A DNA stretch of 38,331 bases. Source: Scenedesmus sp. ARA3 (Eukaryota > Chlorophyta > Chlorophyceae > Sphaeropleales > Scenedesmaceae). Both the position numbers and the translations under genes were made by a program. The DNA lies in the NCBI GenBank assembly GCA_004335835.1, contig RWJK01001545.1, positions 248,867-287,197 on the forward strand. The letters are read 5' to 3'. The notes beneath the pieces are model-generated. The model made no database searches and had not been told where the DNA came from. It saw nothing but the letters and a program-made list of their open reading frames with translations. Shown here piece by piece: positions 33,339 through 38,331 of this stretch; the stretch's first letter is position 1, and every line of letters starts with the position of its first letter.

Positions 33339-35570
33339 GCTGCGCCGCACACACCTGCAGCTGTGAGAAGTCAAGTGTGTATGTGGCGCCCTGTGCTGCA
33401 TCCGGGTGGCAGCCGCGCAGCTCCAGCGGCCGCTGCAGCTCAAACACATCATTGCCAGACGCCTGGCAGCAGCAGCAGCAGCAGCCAATAAGCCAGCCTT
33501 GAGGCAAGAACGACAGCGCATATGCATGAGCAGTGGTAACTAGAAAGGGGGGTTCTGCCACTGGGCAGCTGTGCAGCAACACGTCCATGATCTGCGGCGA
33601 AAAGGCTGAGCAGCTGCACGCGCGTGCATGCCGCGGCGCACTCGTATCTACATGCACATGCCACCCCACCAACACACATACGCACATTAGCGGCGGTCCT
33701 CTGCACACTTGGGGTGATCCAATGCTCCGGTGCAACTGCTGTAGCTGCAACAGCAGCAAAGCTCACCTGCCAGCGCTCAGCGTACAGCTTGATGTCGCCT
33801 GCAACTTGTATCATGCTGACGGCGTTGTTGACAAGCAGCCTGCTGAGCTGTGTGTCGTCAGTGGCCACTGCGATACTGCTGTTGCTGCTGCTGACGCTGC
33901 TGGGAAAGCACGGCTGCGCTGGCACCTGCAGCAGCGTCACACTGTCCAGCACAAGCCGTGAACCTGCAGCAGCATGCACACCAGCAGCACATTGACGTCA
34001 GTATAAACGCATCATGTAAACAAGCTGCTACAAAGGCAACCTACATTCCGGTCACTGCGCTGCCAATCAGGCTGTGGAGTCAAGTACTATCACAACGTGC
34101 AGCTCAGCCCCTTAGCATGCACGACCCTGCTGGTGACACATCAACAATCTGCTATTGCTGATGTTGCTGGTGTGAGTCGGGCTCATGATAATAATCACCT
34201 GTAGCTGCTGCAGCAGCACCCTCGTGCAGCTCCTTCCCTGCCAAGTCAACGCTCCAAGAGTTGACCAGCAGGGCAGGCCCGCTGCTGCCTGGTACTGCTG
34301 CCGCTGCTGCCTCTGCTGCTGACAGCTGCTGTATGCTAGGTGCGCTGCTGCTTGCTGGCTGCTGCTGCGCCACGCCCTGCATCGCCTGCTGCACGCTGCT
34401 GCTGTTTGACACTGCAACCACCACATCTTGAAGCAGCAGCTCCGCGCCTGCGGACACGTCTATTGACCCCAGCAGCAGCAGCGCAGAGGTATCAATGCCG
34501 CGGCTGCTGCGCACTTCATCCAGCGGTGCTGCTTGCAACAGCCGCAGCCCTCCTCCAAGCACCATGCGTGCCCCTTGCTGCAGCGTCACCGCCTGTGCCA
34601 GCCTGTTGAAGTTGAGGCTGGCAGGACTGCTGCTGCAGCCGCTGACATTCACACTGGAGATCGGCACTCCGCGCAGCTGCGTGAAGAATGCTGGATCCAG
34701 TGCAATGTCTGTGAACACAAGCACGCTGCTGCTGCTGCTGCTGCTGTTTCCTGCAAGGCTTCCTGCAAAACTTCCTGCAGCATCACCCTGCAGTGCTGCC
34801 AGCAAGCTGGGGCTGTTCCAGGCAAGTGCGCTACTGCCATCGTAGCAGCTGCTGGGGTCCAGTGCTATGATACTGTCCTGCAAGCTGGTGCTGCTGTTGC
34901 CGCCGTAAAAGCTGCGCTGCATGGAAGGCAGCTCCACCACCCGCTGCTGTGCATCTGCAGCACTGCCTACAAGGCTGCGCTCCGCTGCCGATACTCCTGC
35001 CCCGCTTCCACTGCTGGCTACTGCTGTGGCCTGCTGCTGCTGCTGCTGTGCCCTGGTGCTGCTTCCTGCAAGGCTGATCTCTTGCCAGGCCAGCTGCCAA
35101 AAGGGCATGGTTGCTGTGAACTTTGCTGCTGCCCCAACCGCCAGAAACGTGCAGCTGGTCACTGACAAGGAGGCTCCGCTGCTGCTTACGTTGACAGCTG
35201 AGAGTGGCATCATGCTGGTAGCTGTTGTGTAAGGCAACGGTTCAGCAGGGTAGAAGCCTGCGAGCGTTAGGCCTTGCAAAATCAGCTTGCCGCCTGCTGC
35301 CACGTTGATGAGCGGCTCACTTGCGCTGCCAAAGCCCAGAATGGTGTGTCCATTGCTGGATGTGATTGTGACAGGCCGAGCAACTGCCAAAGGCTCGAAC
35401 TGCTGAGGGTCAAGCAGCAGCTGCCTGCTCAGCACGACAGTAGACACGCCTGGCGCAAGCAGTGCCTGCCTCAGCTGTGCTGACGTGCTCACAAAAGTAG
35501 CATCTGGCGGTGGCGCGCATCGTGCGCTGCTGCAGAGCACAAGAAACCACAGCAGGCACCAGAAGGCCAT
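22800..35570 (-). CDS. Receptor-like protein kinase with beta-helix-like ectodomain and very long low-complexity tail
   Basis: Thirteen exons: 35570-34199, 33963-33767, 33462-33355, 32931-32785, 32464-32328, 32120-31024, 30490-30354, 29690-29536, 28972-28887, 28618-28518, 28242-28117, 27576-27356 and 26637-22800. They total 7722 nt, giving 2573 aa. Residues 1-18 are a signal peptide. An ectodomain of about 690 residues of Val/Ser/Leu-rich strands resembles parallel beta-helix proteins. A transmembrane helix lies at about 712-735, followed by Arg/Lys. The kinase domain spans about 1005-1315: LGEGTFGKVF, VAVK (K1030), HSDLK (D1177), DFG (D1202), APE (1228-1230) and CWESDASIRPSF. The essential residues are present, so it should be active; the class is TKL-like, as in other green-algal receptor kinases. 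The last 1250 residues are Ala-, Gln- and Ser-rich, with several poly-Gln runs. Exon 3 could extend in frame to about 33592. Ligand and target are unknown. Confidence 0.85.
24995..25095. repeat. CTG/TTG-type tract encoding poly-Gln in the kinase tail
   Basis: About 100 bases of CTG units interrupted by TTG and TCG read as a near-pure Gln run on the minus strand. It is the longest of several in the last exon; another lies at about 25258-25295. Interruptions suggest it is older and more stable than the pure run in the DTW gene. Confidence 0.9.
26690..27150 (-). repeat. Four to five tandem copies of the kinase exon 13 start, with acceptors
   Basis: The true exon 13 start (26594-26643: acceptor, then CWESDASIRPSFQEILAE) is repeated at about 26695-26752, 26809-26856, 26904-26980 and 27025-27100, with a remnant at 27123-27150. 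Spacing is about 100-120 bases. Most copies keep the CAG|GTG(T)TGGGAGAG acceptor junction; the 27025-27100 copy has AAG instead. Each diverges after about 20 codons and soon meets a stop. The copy at 26809-26856 has an internal deletion. Confidence 0.9.
27641..27680 (-). repeat. Partial copy of kinase exon 12 (EVMLLGKLS segment)
   Basis: About 35 bases match the real exon 12 at 27525-27562 (GAGGTxATGCTGxTxGGCAAGCTCAGC) with scattered changes. The copy lies upstream in the same intron and lacks the exon's own acceptor. Confidence 0.65.
27774..28062 (-). repeat. Three tandem copies of the kinase exon 11 3' end, each with a donor
   Basis: The exon 11 end (real copy 28117-28160, encoding IDPAATHVSNVFQ) recurs at about 27777-27821, 27877-27920 and 28013-28058. 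Each is followed by GTGCGT or GTGAGT. The intervening intron sequence (ACAGTGCAC-TCTCACACAC, GCAGCGCTGGGTG) is repeated too, so the unit of about 100-140 bases spans exon end plus intron start. Confidence 0.9.
28327..28381 (-). repeat. Copy of the kinase exon 11 5' end with acceptor
   Basis: About 53 bases match the real exon 11 start at 28194-28246, including the CTGCAG acceptor, 134 bases upstream in the intron. The encoded N-I-L codons are changed to N-T-L, with few other differences. Confidence 0.85.
29159..29345. repeat. Direct repeat of about 59 bases inside kinase intron 8
   Basis: The segments 29159-29218 and 29287-29345 (CCAGAATGCGGCAGCTGTCA onward) are nearly identical and lie 128 bases apart. 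This is intronic sequence, so the duplication process is not limited to exon edges. Confidence 0.85.
29411..29490 (-). repeat. Copy of the kinase exon 8 3' end plus donor, ending at an N gap
   Basis: This matches the real exon 8 end at 29533-29606 (GSSVGDSxLNAAFLExGQGDAVHR) and is followed by a GTGCGT donor. It is cut short by three N bases at 29491-29493, so the full length of the copy is unknown. The exon at 29690-29536 was chosen as real because it is complete, with acceptor and donor. Confidence 0.85.
29491..29493. other. Assembly gap (NNN)
   Basis: Three N bases mark an unresolved join within the repeated exon 8 region, next to a run of A. The true gap size is not known, and repeat collapse or expansion here is possible. 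Confidence 0.95.
29795..30037 (-). repeat. Three degenerate copies of the kinase exon 8 start
   Basis: The real start (29690 downward, QMYTYYLRPV) is echoed at about 29797-29818 (QMCTYHLRHS), 29888-29912 (QMHIYHLQAL) and 29985-30033 (QIDTYYLRLV). Each sits behind a CAG acceptor. Repeat spacing is about 95-110 bases, and adjoining intron sequence is shared between the outer two copies. Confidence 0.8.
30228..30302 (-). repeat. Copy of the kinase exon 7 3' half with its own acceptor and donor
   Basis: It encodes KMAIMETAISAGLSHPNIVQ, against SASLSHPNIVQ in the real exon (30490-30354), and ends at a GTGGGC donor. Upstream a CACAG acceptor precedes GFDTG, so this copy looks like a small complete exon carrying the C-helix Glu segment. 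It lies 125 bases downstream of the real one. Confidence 0.85.
30553..30748 (-). repeat. Two upstream copies of the kinase exon 7 5' half with acceptors
   Basis: Copies at about 30661-30748 and 30553-30618 encode GYWKGTLVAVKTMMFPAAMSG, or with M-P for T-L in the second. They include the ATP-binding Lys, and both follow an AG acceptor. Neither continues to the exon's HPNIVQ end, so only the copy at 30490-30354 is complete. Confidence 0.88.
33289..33340. repeat. CTG microsatellite in kinase intron 3
   Basis: About 17 CTG units lie just inside the intron after exon 3. A shorter CTG run (about 33220-33241) lies 50 bases away. On the minus-strand transcript this is a CAG run in intron RNA. Confidence 0.9.
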
Positions 35571-36070
35571 GGCACTCTTGGCTTACATGCAGCCCGGAGG
35601 GGCCGTTGCTTGCACAATAGCCATAGCCTCAGTCCGTGTGTTACACCATCAACCAATCAGGTCTGGTAATAGCAATCTCTTCTGATCAAGCCCGTGTGTG
35701 TGAACTTCGGTCGTCACGCATACAAGCCTCATTGCCCACTTATACCCCATGAAGTATCCAAAGACACACATGGGCGGTCTTGATGCAACAGTATGTTCAT
35801 CAGGGGCGCACAATGTTATTTGGCTTGCTTCAGGTCGGTGACGAACAGGCTCGTTCAATGTTCAGCGTGAAGAGTTGTGCTTTTGTTAAATCGTTTGTTT
35901 TAAATGCTCAGGCGACCGTTCGGCCGGGTGACAGAGTGTGTGTATTTGCGTGAGTGGGTGCGTGTCTTGCCGATAGGTCTCCTCTCCTTGCGGTGTTGAC
36001 GTATCTGACTCGGATAAAGTGTTATAACGTCTCAGTGGAGTGATTACATATACTGTGAGGCCAGCTGAAA
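35571..36070. promoter_or_regulatory. Divergent promoter region between the receptor kinase and ABC1K genes
   Basis: The 500 bases separate two start codons that face away from each other and contain no gene. The sequence is notably less CTG-rich and more A/T-rich than its surroundings (35640-36060), as expected of a promoter. No firm TATA box is identified. Confidence 0.55.
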
Positions 36071-38274
36071 ATGGTAGCGCTTCACCTCAAGTGAGTGGGC
36101 CAATCCCAGCATGCAGGCGATCACCAGTGGTTCGGATGACAAATAGTAAGAACTAACGTACACGGGTGGCTACATGACTTGCAGGCCGGGCCTTCATGGC
36201 TTGGCGGGGTCAAAGCGTGTGGTGAAAACATCAGCAGCATCAACAGACAGTGAGTTGCAGCAATTGTGTGCTGACAGCAAGCCAAAGCTATCTCAAGCAC
36301 CGCGGATACTAAGAGCTTCGAATCAGCGCGTTGCATGTGCTTCAAGCTGGCAGCAGTTGTACATCAGCGCTTGGGATGCCGTCACTGTCTCAGCCACAGC
36401 GTGTGAGGCCTGTCAGGGCCTGCAAGACCTTTCAACTGGGGGCGTTTTCTGGTTTCCTGGACAGCAAGTTACTGGAACAATTAATTCAGATTTTCACACA
36501 TCGCTGCCGTCATGGTGCAAGCTTACTGACCAGCAATGCAGTGCATGGCACACAGACTGCGGTATGGTGCGGCCTCTCTGCTGCTACGTCCTGCTTGAGC
36601 AGCTGCACATCTAACATCGTGCTGTGTTGCTGCTGCTCCTGCTGGTGCTGCTGGTGTTGCTGCAGGCCCACCCAGGGGACCCAGGCCAGTAGTAATGCGG
36701 CCGCTGGGGGCACCTTCAACAGTAAACAGTCCACTCAGCAGCACAGACGGCAGCAGCAGCAGCAGGAATGGCACAACAAGCACGCGTGACAGCCGATTTG
36801 ATGCGGAAAGCAGAAGCAGCGGCAACATCAGCACTTCATACAGCAGCAGCAATGGCAGCAGCAGCAGCACTGGTTTGGTGGTGGCTCGGCGCAACGTACC
36901 AACACTGACCGTTGTGCAGACAGCAGCAGCAGGCGCCGCAAGCAGCCTATCTTCTGCTTCTTCTAGGGACCGGCTAGCAACCATGATGGCTGAGAGCAGC
37001 CAGGTGAGCAGCTGACTTCCCTCGTCAGCGATTGCACAGGAACAAACACTGGCTGACACGTCAGAGTTCAAAGCTGCAGCAGCCCCATCTCAGCTATCGC
37101 ATTTATATGTCACGTGCACGTGTGCAACTTGAGCAGCGTCAGCATGTGGGCAGTTGGGTACATATCGCTTTCTGCATCCCACCTTTCCCTCCATGCCTGC
37201 CCACTTACTCACACACCTGCCGCACTGCGTGCTGTGGCTGCTGCCTGCCGTGCTTTGCTGCTCTGTTGCTTGTCATTGTTGTCACCTGCCTGCAGCAAGA
37301 CTTCCCCACGGACGTAGATTTCAAGTGGGCGCAGGACAGTTACAACGTGACGCAGCGCAACACCGACACATGGGTGTTCTTTGCAGTGTTCAGGACGCGC
37401 CTGTGGCTGCTGGAGCAGAAGTGGAGCTACCCAGGCGGCTTCACAGGTTCGAGGATGTTATTTGTTGAATATATCATGTTATATGTGTTACTTAGCCGTG
37501 GTGCTACTGTTTTGGTGCATAATCACCTGGCTTGTTGTGCAAGCGGCTGGTGACGCTGGTTGCAACTATGACTGCAAGCTGCTGCATGGTGTCATGGATT
37601 GTATAGCCTTGCACACGCTTGCCAGCGGTTTGTCACACTGACATACTGAGTGCCGTTTGCTTGCAGATGAGAAGCGCTCAGCGCGTGCACGCAGCCTTGC
37701 CAGCTACCTGCTGGACTCCATCCTCAACCTGGGGCCCACCTTCATCAAGGTTGGGCAGCTCTGCAGCACGCGCTCTGACCTGTTCCCAGCAGAGGTGAGC
37801 ACAGCAATGCTTTGTGACCCGAGGTGGCACTGAGATGTGGCGCCTTGCCTGAGTTGAGCAGCTCTGCAGCACGCGCTTAGGTCTGTTTCCAGCAGAGGTA
37901 GCCACAGTCTTCATGTAGTATGGTTGCCATGTACATAGGACGATTCTAAGCATGGTAAAAGCATAACTGCGCACCTTCAAGCAATGCTGGTCCATGTTTC
38001 ATTACTTGGGTTGGCATGAGGCCCACATTCATCAAGGTCAGGCAGCTGTGCAGCACGCGCTCAGCCCTGTTCCCAGCGCTGTTCCCAGCAGAGGTGAGGG
38101 GTGTAGCAAGCAGCAGCCGCATGTGACTGGGGCGTCGACTGCTATTTGGAGCAGCAGCGAGCGGCGACCCCAGGTTGCATTTTAACCTACTCTGGGTCAA
38201 GATAGGCCTGGCCCCTGCCTTGATCACTTTGGCCAGCATCGGCTTTGTAACGATGCATGGCTGACGCCGCTGTG

Positions 38275-38331
<57 letters not shown>
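36071..38331 (+). CDS. ABC1K-family (aarF/ADCK-like) atypical kinase, plastid-type, 5' part only
   Basis: Five exons, 36071-36090, 36185-36249, 36666-37003, 37296-37446 and 37667-37794, give 234 codons in phase. The coding part stops at 37794 because the next exon lies beyond the window or is not seen. Residues 1-140 are rich in Ser, Arg and Thr with few acidic residues, like a chloroplast transit peptide. Residues 142-191 (DFPTDVDFKWAQDSYN, then WVFFAVFRTRLWLLEQKWSY) match the conserved lead-in of plastid ABC1K proteins. Residues 214-234 (GPTFIKVGQLCSTRSDLFP) contain the diagnostic KxGQ motif. These atypical kinases regulate prenylquinone and lipid metabolism in plastoglobules or mitochondria. 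The family call is firm; the member is not identified. The first exon (7 codons) is the least certain part. Confidence 0.8.
37845..38095 (+). repeat. Two downstream copies of the ABC1K exon 5 3' end, each with a donor
   Basis: The exon end GCAGCTCTGCAGCACGCGCT...CCAGCAGAG|GT is repeated at about 37857-37896 and, with more of the exon, at 38015-38094. The second copy also holds a small internal repeat (CCCAGCGCTGTT). Both are followed by GT (GTAGCC and GTGAGG). Confidence 0.88.
38276..38331. repeat. Pure CTG microsatellite at the window edge
   Basis: At least 18 uninterrupted CTG units run to the end of the window, so the full length is not seen. It lies in what should be the intron after ABC1K exon 5. 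Confidence 0.95.

Noticed and set aside
33463..33592. Longer version of kinase exon 3 starting at an acceptor near 33593
   Set aside because: It is in frame but adds a stretch of consecutive Cys from a CTG run. The shorter exon at 33462 fits the ectodomain better. Not excluded.

Overview
This window is a piece of nuclear genome from a green alga (Chlorophyta, probably a Sphaeropleales or Chlamydomonadales lineage). Every confident gene is split by short introns with GTGAGT- or GTGCGT-type donors and CTGCAG acceptors, except one intronless gene. Plant-lineage families are present (DUF1802, a plastid-type ABC1 kinase with a transit peptide, a plant-type fucosyltransferase fold, an algal receptor kinase). 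CAG/CTG runs are dense in both exons and introns. All assignments come from reading the sequence, and exon models were accepted only where splice phases joined and the total coding length was divisible by three.

Layout: 796-6517 (-) a 775-aa protein with two SET domains and an N-terminus that copies the histone H3 tail; 7104-8357 (-) a DTW-domain tRNA-modifying enzyme homologue with a 29-unit polyglutamine run inside the domain; 8557-9378 (-) a small LYR-type protein; 9667-11711 (+) a DUF1802 protein; 12027-13196 (+) a small membrane protein that looks plastid-targeted; 14783-18061 (-) a secreted Cys-rich (GCC2/GCC3-like) region joined in phase to a fucosyltransferase-like domain; 18062-22799 no convincing gene; 22800-35570 (-) a 13-exon, 2573-aa receptor-like protein kinase; 36071-38331 (+) the 5' part of an ABC1K kinase running off the window. 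Neighbouring genes face each other across 9379-9666 and 35571-36070, which are likely divergent promoters.

The genes do not form one pathway. Their shared and most unusual property is structural: many introns hold degraded direct copies of the adjoining exon's 5' or 3' end, together with its splice acceptor or donor. This is extreme in the receptor kinase (copies around exons 7, 8, 11, 12 and 13) and recurs in the ABC1K gene, the SET gene and, beyond the stop codon, the DTW gene. The other standout is the H3-tail mimic on a double-SET protein.
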